Assembly (NCBI GenBank): GCA_016926755.1
Contig: JAFGNZ010000026.1
Location: 1 to 48,241 of the forward strand
Reading direction: 5' to 3'
Length of the DNA stretch: 48,241 nucleotides
Source of the DNA: Myxococcaceae bacterium
GTDB lineage: Bacteria > Myxococcota > Myxococcia > Myxococcales > Myxococcaceae
Part shown: positions 23,599-32,191 of the stretch, in pieces
Numbering within the stretch: position 1 is the first letter of the stretch
How the letters are laid out: the number at the start of each line of letters is the position of its first letter
Notes under the pieces: model-generated
Database searches by the model: none
Told to the model about the DNA's origin: nothing
Seen by the model: only the letters and a program-made list of their open reading frames with translations
Program-made: the position numbers and the translations under genes

Positions 23599-25494
23599 TC
23601 AACCACCGGCGGCAGCGTGGCATGTGACACAGGTGTTCGCCAACTCCAAGGGGTTGAGCTTATGAGCAGGCGCGTCATACGGCGCCATCCCCGCGTGACA
23701 CTGGCTGCACTGGCGGTCATCCCGGAGTACGCCGGCGTGGGAACTCTCGAAGTGGCGGTACCCGGGGCGCTTCAGCGTGACCAGCCGAGGGAGCTCATGG
23801 CAGCCGGCGCATGGAACCGTCTGGGGGGCCCCTGGCGGCTTCGGCGCCTCGAGGGGCCGGTCGAGCCGCGCGGTACGCTGGATGGTGAGATCCGCCACCA
23901 CGGACCGAGCCGCGCTCCTCCCAGTGAGGATCGCCGCGCCGAGGAACGTCCCCTCCAGTGAGGCCTTCCCGTTCACCAGCGCGAACCCGGTGAGCTCTCC
24001 CGCGGCGTAGAGGCCTGGGATGGTCCCCTCCCTCCGGTGACGCACGCGGCAGCCCTCGTCCACCGCCACTCCGCCCATGCTCTTGCGCGTCACGGGGAAA
24101 TGCTGCACCGCATAAAAGGGAGGCTGTGCGAGCTGCTGGGGCGAATACGGCCGTGGCGAGCGCGAGTGCGGGCCAAAGCGGTTGAACTCGGTGTCCTCGC
24201 CCTTCTCGATCATCTCGTTGTAGCGGCGCACCGTCTCCAGCAGGGCCTCCTCCGGGAGCCCGATGGCCGCGGCAAGCTCGGGGAGGCTCCTCGCCTGGGC
24301 CGCGAGCCGCGGATTCTCGAGGATCCGCTTGCTGATCGCGCCCGGCTCCGCCCACTCCGTCCCAGACACCCAGAAGTCCTTCTTCAGCGACTCGTCGAAG
24401 ATCTCCCAGTACGTCTGCGGCTGCTGCTTGAGCAGCGCCGCGAGCGCCACGTTCGCCGCCTCGGACTCGTTCACGAAGCGGCGGCCCGCCGCGTTCACCC
24501 AGATGGCGGAGCGGTTCCTCGCGTTGAGCCCACGCCGCTTCTCGGGATCTCGCGGATCCGGGAGCCCGGTCGCGTAGTTCCACTGGTGCTCGAGGTTCCT
24601 CAGGAAGCCGCCCACGCGGGTGGCGAGCGCGTGCCCCGAGCCGGTCGCGTTCCGGCCCGCCCCCACGAGGAGGCGCTCCGGCGCCGGCAGGTCCACCGGC
24701 CAGTGCTCGCGCACCATGTCGAGGTTGCTCTGGAAGCCGCCGGTGGCGAGGAGGACCGCGCGCGCGCGCAGCTCGAAGGCTTCGCCCGTGCGCAGCCGCG
24801 TCCCGCGGACCCCGACGATGCGGCTCCCATCCTGGAGCAGATCGTCCACCCGCGTGTTCCACTCGAACCGGATGCCCGGGTGCAGGGTACAGGCCCGGAA
24901 CAGCGGGAGCACCAGCCCGAGCCCGCGGCCCTTCGTCTCGTGCATCCGCGGCACGCTGTTCCCGGGCGGCTTGTTCAGCTTCTCGAACGTGACGCCAAGG
25001 CCCGTCATCCAGTCGTAGATCTCCGTCCGGGACTCCCGCGCGTAGCGGCGCGCCCACGAGCGGTCCACATCCTCGCCCCCCCAGCGCACGAAGTCCTCGT
25101 ACGCCAGCTCCGGCGAGTCCGTCACGCCGCTCGCGCGCTGGAGAGGAGTGTCGACGATGTTCACCTCGCCGGACGCCATCACCGCATGGCCCCCGAAGAC
25201 GGACCACATGTCGACCACCACCACCCGCGCGCCAGCGGTGGCGGCCTCGAGCGCGGCGGAGAGTCCGGCGATCCCGGAGCCCACCACGACCAGATCCGCC
25301 TCCACCGAGGCGGGGCTCGCGTCCCGAGAGGCGCCAGTGTCGGGGGCGGTCTCTGCGCCGGAGGGCGCCTCCGTGGCCACGGACTGGCGCGATCCGGTGA
25401 CGCACGCTCCAGCGGCGAAGAGAATCGCCACGGGGAGTATCAGGAGCGCTCCGAGCACCGCCAGCGCCTGCGTCCCAGCGCGCCTCGAGCTCAT
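23599..25494 (-). CDS. Lipoprotein flavocytochrome c: FAD-dependent reductase with C-terminal triheme domain
   Basis: 631 residues. The N terminus has a twin Arg (SSRRAGTQ), a hydrophobic core and lipobox AAGAC (Cys31), so it is an exported, probably lipid-anchored protein. From about 69 there is a Rossmann FAD motif (LVVVGSGIAGLSAA) and a fumarate-reductase/3-ketosteroid-dehydrogenase-like flavoprotein ending SMGGVAVD...GTIPGLYAAGELTG. Three CxxCH haem sites follow: CAGCH (562), CSQCH (596) and CVTCH (622). Known soluble flavocytochromes of this type reduce C=C bonds (fumarate, urocanate, methacrylate) with electrons passed through haems, usually placed at the N terminus; here the order is reversed. 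ATG overlaps the stop of the upstream synthase-ligase by 4 bp. The electron acceptor is unknown; an unsaturated acid of the operon's pathway is a reasonable guess. Confidence 0.85.
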   Translation of the reverse strand: MSSRRAGTQALAVLGALLILPVAILFAAGACVTGSRQSVATEAPSGAETAPDTGASRDASPASVEADLVVVGSGIAGLSAALEAATAGARVVVVDMWSVFGGHAVMASGEVNIVDTPLQRASGVTDSPELAYEDFVRWGGEDVDRSWARRYARESRTEIYDWMTGLGVTFEKLNKPPGNSVPRMHETKGRGLGLVLPLFRACTLHPGIRFEWNTRVDDLLQDGSRIVGVRGTRLRTGEAFELRARAVLLATGGFQSNLDMVREHWPVDLPAPERLLVGAGRNATGSGHALATRVGGFLRNLEHQWNYATGLPDPRDPEKRRGLNARNRSAIWVNAAGRRFVNESEAANVALAALLKQQPQTYWEIFDESLKKDFWVSGTEWAEPGAISKRILENPRLAAQARSLPELAAAIGLPEEALLETVRRYNEMIEKGEDTEFNRFGPHSRSPRPYSPQQLAQPPFYAVQHFPVTRKSMGGVAVDEGCRVRHRREGTIPGLYAAGELTGFALVNGKASLEGTFLGAAILTGRSAARSVVADLTIQRTARLDRPLEAPKPPGAPQTVPCAGCHELPRLVTLKRPGYRHFESSHAGVLRDDRQCSQCHAGMAPYDAPAHKLNPLELANTCVTCHAAAGG

Positions 25495-28343
25495 CCCCCC
25501 GCCCCTGGGACAGCGGCGCCCACGTCCGACTTGTACAGGGCTTCGATCCGCGTCGCGTACGTCTTCACGATCTCCAGACGGTTGCGCCGCACCTTCCCCT
25601 GCCCCGCCGGTGAGTAGAGCTTCTCCGCCATCGGCCTCTCGAACAGCGCGAACCGGCGGATGCGCTCGTTGGACTCGAGCTCCGAGTTCAGCCTCGCCAG
25701 GTCCTCGCCAGCCTTCGCATACAGCTCCAGCGCCCTGTCCGCCGGCAGGTAGCCATCCGCCTCCGACGAAGTGCCGTTGCCGTCCACCACCACCAGCGCG
25801 GCGACGTACGGACGCTGATCTCCCACGAGCGCCGCCTGCTTCACCCACCCGACGCGCTCGAGCCGCTCCTCGATGCGCGCCGGGTGGATGTTCGAGCCGT
25901 CATAGGTGTTGAACACGTCCTTCTTGCGCCCGAGGATCCGCAGGCAGCGATCCGGAGTGATCTCCGCATAGTCGCCCGTCTTGTAGAACCCGTCCGGGGT
26001 GAAGGCATTCTTCGTCTGCTCCGGCTCTCCGTAGTACCCGAGCATCAACACCGGGGTCTTCACCAGCAGCTCCCCGTCCTCGGCAATCCTCGCCTCGACG
26101 TCCGGGAGCACCTGGCCGACGACGCCCTCGCGCCAGTGGCCGCGGCGGGTGAGCGAGACGATCGACATCTCGCTCCCGCTATAGCCCTCGATGATGTCGA
26201 CGCCCTGCCCTCTCACGTAGTGGAGCAGCTTCGGATCCGGCGGCGCGCCGCCCACCGTCATCGACTGCGCGCCCGGCCCGAAGAGCGGAGGCGTCGGATC
26301 GCCGCCCGTCCTCTCCAGGTGGTGTTGGTACAGCTCGCGCAGCACGCGCGGCGCCATTTGGAGATAGGTCGGATCCAGCTTCCGGATCTCGTCCAGAGAG
26401 GCCCGGGTATCCACCTCATTGGGGATGGAGAGCTGCGCCGCCATCCACAGCGCGGCGCCGAGGATGTTGTGCCCCATCCCGTGCGTGAGCGGACAGATGA
26501 GGAGCACGCGCTGTTGCGGCTCCTGCTCCGGCGTGTAGTCCAGCATCTTGTACTTGCCGACGCGGACGAAGGTGCGGTGGTTCCGGAGCACCAGCTTCGG
26601 CCGCCCGGTGCTCCCCGAGGTCGGCTGGATCATGTACGGCGCATCGCCGTCATGCTGAGCCCCGAAGCGGGATAGGAGCTCCCACGCGCGCTCCGCCGGC
26701 ATCCGCGGCGTGGAGTCCAGCCAGCGCACCGCGTCGGAGCCACCACCGTACGCCATCGGGCGGACCCCCGCCGCGACCAGCTTCGGCGCGAGCTCCGCGG
26801 AGGTGAACACCGCCTTCGCCTGCACCTGATCGACCAGGTCCTTCACGGCCTCCACCGAGAACACCGGCGCGAGCGGCACCGGGATGATCTCGGCGTGCGC
26901 ACAGGCCAACATGAACCACGTCGAGGGCGCGACCGCGTCGAGGTAGCAGACGACACGGTCGCCGGCCTTCACGCCCGCCCCATCGAGCGCCTCCACCGTC
27001 TGGGCGATGATCGATGAGGCCTCGCGGTACGAGAGGACGTACTCATTCGAGCCCACCAGGTAGTGCATGAACCGGCGCTCCGGAAACCGCTGGAGCGACT
27101 GGCGGAAGACCCCGTCGACGGTGCCTTCCCACATCCGCTCTCCACCTCGCGCGGGCTGAGGCTTGGGCTCGCGGAGCTCGGCGGCCCACGCGAGGACGCG
27201 CTCCTCTTCTACGGCTTCCTTCCGCTGGCCCGCGTCCTTGATGCGCTCGAGCAGCTCGCGCTGGGCCTCCTCGCCAAGCTCGATGCGCTCGCGCTCGAGG
27301 AGGTAGCGCAGGCCGGAGAGCCCGGAGTGCTTGCCAAAGATGATGCGGTGCTGGCGGCCCACCACCGCCGGTGGGAACGGCTCGTAGGTGACCGGGTTGG
27401 CGAGCACGCCGGCCACATGGATGCCCGACTCGTGGCTGAAGACGTTCTCGCCGACGATCGGGCGGTTGGGTGGGATGGCGATCCCGGAGCATCGCGAGAC
27501 CAGCGCCGAGAGCCGTGGCAGCAGGCTCAGGTCCATGTTCTCGGCGCGCCCATATTTCACGCGAAGGGCCACCACCACCTCTTCGAGCGGCGTGTTCCCC
27601 GCGCGCTCGCCAAGGCCACCGGCCGCCACGTCCGCCGAGTCCGCGCCCGCCTCCAGCGCCATCAGCGTGTTCGCGGTGCCCATGCCCAGGTCGTCGTGGA
27701 AGTGGGCGTTGAGCTTCACCTTCACGAATGGGCGGAGCATCTCGAACAGCTTCCGCGTGGAGGAGGGCGTGAGCACGCCGACCGTGTCGCAGATGCGGAT
27801 GCACTCCGCCCCCAGGTCCTGGGCCTCGGTGATGAAGCGCAGGAGCCGCTCCGGTGGGGTGCGCGTCCCGTCCTCGACGGCGAAGGCGACCCGGAGCCCC
27901 AGCTGTCTCCCCAGGGGCAGCACCTCCTGGAGCTGCTTCAGGTACTCATCCTCCGTCATCTTGAGCTTGTCGCGGAGGTGCCAGTCGGAGAGCGACGCGA
28001 AGCAGAGCACCCATTGCACGCCGGTGCTGGCCGCGGCCTCGAAGTCCTTGCGCACGAGCCGCGCGGTCACCCCGAGCTGGGCCTTGAGCCCCATGCGAAC
28101 GACGGAGCGGACCGTCTCCGCCTCATAGGCGGAGACCGCGGGGTACCCCACGTTGATGGCGCTCATCCCGAGCCGGTCGAGCAGCGCGGCGATCTCCTGC
28201 TTCTCCTCTCGTGTGAACGCCACGCGCGGCGTCTGCTCGCCGTCACGAAGCGTCTGGTCCCATAACTCGATCGGCTGCTCGATACGCGGCAGCGAGAGGA
28301 GAGAAGTCAGCACGTTCGCGGGAGCGATCTCGGCCTTGCTCAT
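25491..28343 (-). CDS. Homocitrate-synthase-like/acyl-CoA ligase fusion enzyme
   Basis: 950 residues. Residues 1-390 are a DRE-TIM metallolyase of the homocitrate/2-isopropylmalate synthase family: LWDQTLRDGEQ (metal Asp29, Arg33), LNAHFHDD (His214, His216), GGLGERAGNTPLEEV, HESGIHV and FGKHSG. HESGIHV plus FGKHSG is closest to NifV/homocitrate-synthase or phosphonomethylmalate-synthase types. Residues 405-950 are a full acyl-AMP/CoA ligase: TSGSTGRPK (575-583), GYSGSEM, YKTGDYAEITPDR and the C-terminal Lys917 in GQGKVRR. The synthase would condense an acyl-CoA with a 2-oxo acid; the fused ligase could make the acyl-CoA donor or activate the acid product. ATG at 28343 is preferred over 28391. 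It follows the PrpD gene by 81 bp and overlaps the flavocytochrome start. I know of no common enzyme with this fusion. Confidence 0.88.
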   Translation of the reverse strand: MSKAEIAPANVLTSLLSLPRIEQPIELWDQTLRDGEQTPRVAFTREEKQEIAALLDRLGMSAINVGYPAVSAYEAETVRSVVRMGLKAQLGVTARLVRKDFEAAASTGVQWVLCFASLSDWHLRDKLKMTEDEYLKQLQEVLPLGRQLGLRVAFAVEDGTRTPPERLLRFITEAQDLGAECIRICDTVGVLTPSSTRKLFEMLRPFVKVKLNAHFHDDLGMGTANTLMALEAGADSADVAAGGLGERAGNTPLEEVVVALRVKYGRAENMDLSLLPRLSALVSRCSGIAIPPNRPIVGENVFSHESGIHVAGVLANPVTYEPFPPAVVGRQHRIIFGKHSGLSGLRYLLERERIELGEEAQRELLERIKDAGQRKEAVEEERVLAWAAELREPKPQPARGGERMWEGTVDGVFRQSLQRFPERRFMHYLVGSNEYVLSYREASSIIAQTVEALDGAGVKAGDRVVCYLDAVAPSTWFMLACAHAEIIPVPLAPVFSVEAVKDLVDQVQAKAVFTSAELAPKLVAAGVRPMAYGGGSDAVRWLDSTPRMPAERAWELLSRFGAQHDGDAPYMIQPTSGSTGRPKLVLRNHRTFVRVGKYKMLDYTPEQEPQQRVLLICPLTHGMGHNILGAALWMAAQLSIPNEVDTRASLDEIRKLDPTYLQMAPRVLRELYQHHLERTGGDPTPPLFGPGAQSMTVGGAPPDPKLLHYVRGQGVDIIEGYSGSEMSIVSLTRRGHWREGVVGQVLPDVEARIAEDGELLVKTPVLMLGYYGEPEQTKNAFTPDGFYKTGDYAEITPDRCLRILGRKKDVFNTYDGSNIHPARIEERLERVGWVKQAALVGDQRPYVAALVVVDGNGTSSEADGYLPADRALELYAKAGEDLARLNSELESNERIRRFALFERPMAEKLYSPAGQGKVRRNRLEIVKTYATRIEALYKSDVGAAVPGAGG

Positions 28344-28424
28344 GGCAAACCTGGGGGCTCGGGGGAGGTGCCGGAGCTGTGTCCGGCACAAGCGACCAGA
28401 GCATACCCGAACTCCGCCCGCCGC

Positions 28425-29810
28425 TCAGCGCCCTGATGCCAGGGAGACGACCTCGCGAACGCTCCGCGCGACTTCGAGCGTCTCGACCCACCCCAGGAGC
28501 CGCCTCGCCGGCTCGGCGGGGAGCGCGAAGGCGGCGCAGTCCAGGAACTTCGTCCGGAGCTCGTCGGGGGTGATCCCATTCACCAGCTCCGGCGGGCGAC
28601 TGGCGCCGCGCTCCAGCGTGCGGCCGTCCTTCAGCACGAGGCGCACGCCGGTGGAGCGCTCGGCCCAGCTCGGGCGCCCCTCGTGCCCCGGGTTCCGCGT
28701 CATGGTGACACGCCGGAGGAGCTCCTGTGCCTCCGGCCTGAGCACCTGCGAGTCCTCGAAGGTGCTCAGGTGGATGCGCCGATCCAGCAGGGCGGCGGCC
28801 ATCACATAGGGCATGCTGAACTTGCCCTCGCCGCCGGTGGTCGGAATGTCATAGATGAGCGAGCGCGGCGGATCGAAGTCCACGAGGACGTGCACGCGGT
28901 CGACCTGAGCCGTCTCCACGCGCTCGTCCTCCAGGAGCGAGAAGAGCACGTCGAGCGTCAGGTGCGTGCTCGCGCAGCAAGGGTATTTCTTGATCTGCAG
29001 CCCCTCGTCCACCAGGTAGTACCGGCTGCCGAGCCCCGCGGTGAGCTTCGACGGCTCGTAGTCGGCCCCCCCGGAGAACGCGTGCAGGAAGCCGAAGCGC
29101 CCCTCGAGCCCCTCGGTGCTGGCGGTGAACCCCGCCTTCACGAGCCGCGCCGAGGTGACGCCGCTCCGGCACGCGAGGCCGGCGTGCAGGGATTTGGTCA
29201 TCGTCCCGAAGTTCTGGCGCAGGCCACACGCCTGCGAGGCGGCGAGCGAGAGCGCCATCGCGGTCTGCTCGGCGTCGAGCCGCAGGAGCCGCGAAGAGGC
29301 AGCGGCCGCGGCGACCGCCCCGATGGGCGCGGTGGGGTGCCAGCCGAGCTTGTCCGCGTACGCGACGCTGAGCGCGGCTCCGATGCGGCACGCCACCTCG
29401 AACCCCACCATGTACGCGAGCACCACGTCGCGGCCCGGGAGCTCCTCTTCCTCGGCGAGCGCCAGCGCCGTGGGGACCAGCACCACGCTGGGGTGGCCCT
29501 TGATGGATGAGTTGATGTCGTCGTAGGCGAGCGAGTGCGCCATCGCCGCGTTCATCAGCGCGGCGGCCGGCGCGCTGGTCCGAAGCCCGCGGCCGAGCAC
29601 GGTGGCCTTCGGCGCTCCGCCAGTCTCGCCCGTGAAGTCGGCGAGGATGTCGGCGATGGGCTGGGCCGAACCGGCCAGCGTGCACCCAACGCAATCCACG
29701 ATGCCCCTCTTCGCCGTGGCGATGGCCGCCTCGGGGAACTCCTCCCACCGCGCGGAGGCGATCCAGGTGGCCAGCTCGAGCGTCAGCTTCGGGAGCGTTG
29801 GGGTCGACAT
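28425..29810 (-). CDS. MmgE/PrpD family protein (dehydratase or decarboxylase of a tricarboxylate)
   Basis: 461 residues, the usual family length. Landmarks: GIVDCVGCTLAGS, AHSLAYDDIN, KLGWHPTAPIGAVAAAAA, NFGTMTKSLHAG, and the hallmark KKYPCCASTH. The family contains 2-methylcitrate dehydratase, cis-aconitate decarboxylase and iminodisuccinate epimerase, which all act on branched or unsaturated di- and tricarboxylic acids. It is the first gene of a minus-strand run with the synthase-ligase, the flavocytochrome, the porin and the binding protein, and is divergent from the tryptophanase-like gene across 93 bp. In this setting it likely dehydrates, isomerises or decarboxylates the 2-alkylmalate-type product of the synthase. 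The specific reaction is not determined by sequence. Confidence 0.88.
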   Translation of the reverse strand: MSTPTLPKLTLELATWIASARWEEFPEAAIATAKRGIVDCVGCTLAGSAQPIADILADFTGETGGAPKATVLGRGLRTSAPAAALMNAAMAHSLAYDDINSSIKGHPSVVLVPTALALAEEEELPGRDVVLAYMVGFEVACRIGAALSVAYADKLGWHPTAPIGAVAAAAASSRLLRLDAEQTAMALSLAASQACGLRQNFGTMTKSLHAGLACRSGVTSARLVKAGFTASTEGLEGRFGFLHAFSGGADYEPSKLTAGLGSRYYLVDEGLQIKKYPCCASTHLTLDVLFSLLEDERVETAQVDRVHVLVDFDPPRSLIYDIPTTGGEGKFSMPYVMAAALLDRRIHLSTFEDSQVLRPEAQELLRRVTMTRNPGHEGRPSWAERSTGVRLVLKDGRTLERGASRPPELVNGITPDELRTKFLDCAAFALPAEPARRLLGWVETLEVARSVREVVSLASGR

Positions 29811-29851
29811 GCGGGGAAGCCAGAGGGCAACGGTAGTTCACGCGCGCGCCA

Positions 29852-29874
29852 GGCCACAAGGCGGGCTTTGTGCC
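29852..29874. promoter_or_regulatory. Dyad in the divergent promoter region
   Basis: Between the prpD-like and tryptophanase-like genes, GGCCACAAG and CTTTGTGCC form an imperfect inverted repeat separated by 5 bp. A symmetrical site at the centre of a 93-bp divergent promoter region could be an operator; no regulator gene lies in the island. Confidence 0.3.
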
Positions 29875-29903
29875 GCGGGCCCCCGCGCGGGATACTTCAC
29901 CCG

Positions 29904-31103
29904 ATGAGCGAGGACACGCGCTGGGAACAACTCGAGGCGGCGGGCTTCAACGTGCTCAACCTCGAGCCGACGCAGATCGACGTCGATCTCCTCTCCGACG
30001 TCCCGCGGAGCGCATACGTCCCGGAGGTGCGGACCGCCTCCGTTGCCGCCGTGGAGCGCGATGGCCCCGAGCCTGACCTCGAAGCACTGGCCTCGCACCT
30101 CTTCGGCCCGTTCCGGTACATCTTCACCACCCGCGGCCGCGCCGCGGAGCGGGCCCTGATGGCGGGGCTCGGGTTGTCGCAGTTCGTCGCGCTGGCGCAC
30201 CCGCTGTTCCGGACGACGCAGAGCTCGCTCCTCGCCGCCGGCGGCCGGGTCGAGCCGGTGCGGCTCCGGTCCGTGGAGGGTGGGAGCACGGACCTGGCCC
30301 TGGACTGGCTCGAGCGGAGGCTCTCCACGGGTGATGTGCGGCTCGTCTACCTGGAGCCAGGCACCAACGCCGTCGGAGGGTGGCCGCTCTCGCTGGAGAA
30401 CGTGGAGCTCGCCTCGCGACTGTGCCGCCAGCATGGCGTGCTCCTGCTCCTCGACTGCGCGCGACTCCTTGCGAACTGCGTCAGCCTGGGGCTCTCGCCT
30501 CTCGACGCGGCGCCGCGCTTCACCGCGCTCTGCGATGCCTTCACCGTGAGCTGCTCCAAGGAGTTCCTCGTCCCCGGAGGCGCGTTCGCCGCGGTGCGCA
30601 CGGAGGCACTCCGCCGCAGGTGTGAGGCCTACGCATTCGAGCAGGGCACCACGCTCGAGCTGTACGACGTCCGCGCCCGCCTCGCGGCGGGGCTCCGCTA
30701 CGTGACCATGAATCCCGGCGTGCTCGCGGATCGCGCACGGCAAGTGAAGGCGTTCGCCGCCCGTCTGTCCGCGCTGGGAGTGCCCGTGGTGGATCCCCCC
30801 GGCGTGCACGCCGTCTACGTTCGCGTCCCGGCCGAGCATGCTGGCCCCCCCCTCCAGCAACGAGCGCTGGAGGCGCTCCTCTACCGCGTCTCCGGCGTGC
30901 GCTCGCGGATCAACCCCTCCCAGGCGCTCGGCGGACCCTTGTTCCGGTTCGCGGTGACCATCGGCCGATATCCGGACGCGGCGCTGGAGTCGGCCGCCGC
31001 TGGCATCGCCCGCTTCCTGCACCAGCTGGACAAGGCGCCCCACCTCTCACTCGTGGACGCAGAGGACGCTCACGACATGTTCGCGCGCTACCGCGTGGAG
31101 TGA
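29904..31103 (+). CDS. PLP enzyme of the tryptophanase/tyrosine phenol-lyase (beta-eliminating lyase) fold
   Basis: 399 residues, somewhat shorter than tryptophanase or tyrosine phenol-lyase (about 455-470). Matches to the fold are TRGRAAERAL (compare QGRGAEN), LEPGTNAVGGWPLSLENV, LLLDCARLLANC (Asp184 and Arg187 match the D-A-T-R PLP contacts), the Schiff-base Lys219 in SCSKEF, and DPPGVHAVYVRVP near the C terminus. These enzymes cleave or form the Cb-X bond of Tyr, Trp or Cys-type amino acids, or run in reverse from pyruvate and ammonia. The sequence is too divergent for a substrate call, and a sugar- or amino-acid aminotransferase activity is possible. Its 3' end is one base from the convergent reductase gene, so no unrelated gene separates the two runs of the island. 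Confidence 0.72.
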   Translation: MSEDTRWEQLEAAGFNVLNLEPTQIDVDLLSDVPRSAYVPEVRTASVAAVERDGPEPDLEALASHLFGPFRYIFTTRGRAAERALMAGLGLSQFVALAHPLFRTTQSSLLAAGGRVEPVRLRSVEGGSTDLALDWLERRLSTGDVRLVYLEPGTNAVGGWPLSLENVELASRLCRQHGVLLLLDCARLLANCVSLGLSPLDAAPRFTALCDAFTVSCSKEFLVPGGAFAAVRTEALRRRCEAYAFEQGTTLELYDVRARLAAGLRYVTMNPGVLADRARQVKAFAARLSALGVPVVDPPGVHAVYVRVPAEHAGPPLQQRALEALLYRVSGVRSRINPSQALGGPLFRFAVTIGRYPDAALESAAAGIARFLHQLDKAPHLSLVDAEDAHDMFARYRVE

Positions 31104-31104
31104 C

Positions 31105-32175
31105 TCAGCCGCGAATGCGCCCCCACAGGGGATCGATGTTCTCGAGCCCGGGCTTCCGCTCGCCGCGCTCGATCTCCTGAACCATCGCGGTGATCGCCGC
31201 ATTGGCCGGTGTCGCGACGCCGGCCTCCACGCCGCGCGCGGCGACGAAGCCGTTCAGGAAGTCGATCTCCGTGCGGCGTCCCTTGTGGACATCCTGGAGC
31301 ATCGACGCACGGTGCTTGCCCACGTCGAGCCGCTTCGTGCGCTCGAGGAGCCGCTCCTCCATCTCCTTGAACGCCTGAGAATCATCGAGCGCCGCCGCGA
31401 GCCGCTCCGGCGGCAGCTTGTAGATGTCCTCGAGCTCGTAGCCCAGCGCCTGCCCCACGCGCACCGCCTCGCCCGCGATTCGAAGGATGAGCCGCCGCAC
31501 GGGCTCGTGGACATCGTTCTCGGTCCCCACGAGGCCCGTCAGCGCCGAGACGGAGTTGCGCATGCAGTTGGCGACGAGCTTCGACCAGCGCTCACCCCAC
31601 AGGTTCGAGGTCGCCTTGGTGCTATCGACTCCGTTCAGGAGCCTGGCGACCTCCCGCACACGCGCCGTGATCCGGCCGTGCGGCTCGCCCACCCGAAACA
31701 CGGTGTGCGCCTCGCCTCCGAGCGGCACGTTCCGGTGCACGTGACCGGGCTCGTAGAGCTCCACGCAGATGAGGCTCGCCACACACCCCACGGTCCGCCC
31801 CCAGCCCACCACCTCCGCGATCGCCTCCTCATTGATCGCGTTCTGGAGCGAGACGACGAACCCGTCCGGAGCGAGATACGGACGGATCATCATGGTGGAC
31901 CAGCGGGTGTCGTAGCTCTTGGTGCAGATGAACGCGACGTCCACAGGGCGCTGCCGCGACAGCGCCTCCACGTCGCACAGGTGCAGGATCGGCACCTGCA
32001 CCGTGAACCGCTCGGCCTCGGTGACGCCGGACAGGTGGAGGCCGTGCTCGCGGATGGAGCTCACGTGCTCCGGCCATGGATCGATGAGGGTGACGTCATG
32101 CCCCGCCCGAGCCAGGTGCCCGCCGACGTAGCCGCCCACCGCGCCCGCTCCTACCACGACGATCCGCTGCCCCAT
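31105..32175 (-). CDS. Ketopantoate-reductase-like (PanE/ApbA) dehydrogenase
   Basis: 356 residues from ATG at 32175 (MGQRIVVVGAGAVGG). The N-terminal Rossmann motif GAGAVGGYVGG is followed by CTKSYDT, SLQNAINEEAI and the C-terminal helical domain with SNLWGERWSKLVANCMRNSVSALTG, typical of 2-dehydropantoate 2-reductases. Family members reduce 2-oxo acids with NADPH or oxidise the corresponding hydroxy acids. It is the last gene of the run aconitase, aminotransferase, EamA and reductase (16-bp gap from EamA). The genome almost certainly has its own panE elsewhere, so a dedicated oxo/hydroxy-acid step of this island is more likely, which is inference. Confidence 0.82.
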   Translation of the reverse strand: MGQRIVVVGAGAVGGYVGGHLARAGHDVTLIDPWPEHVSSIREHGLHLSGVTEAERFTVQVPILHLCDVEALSRQRPVDVAFICTKSYDTRWSTMMIRPYLAPDGFVVSLQNAINEEAIAEVVGWGRTVGCVASLICVELYEPGHVHRNVPLGGEAHTVFRVGEPHGRITARVREVARLLNGVDSTKATSNLWGERWSKLVANCMRNSVSALTGLVGTENDVHEPVRRLILRIAGEAVRVGQALGYELEDIYKLPPERLAAALDDSQAFKEMEERLLERTKRLDVGKHRASMLQDVHKGRRTEIDFLNGFVAARGVEAGVATPANAAITAMVQEIERGERKPGLENIDPLWGRIRG

Positions 32176-32191
32176 GGACGCCTCGCTCCGC

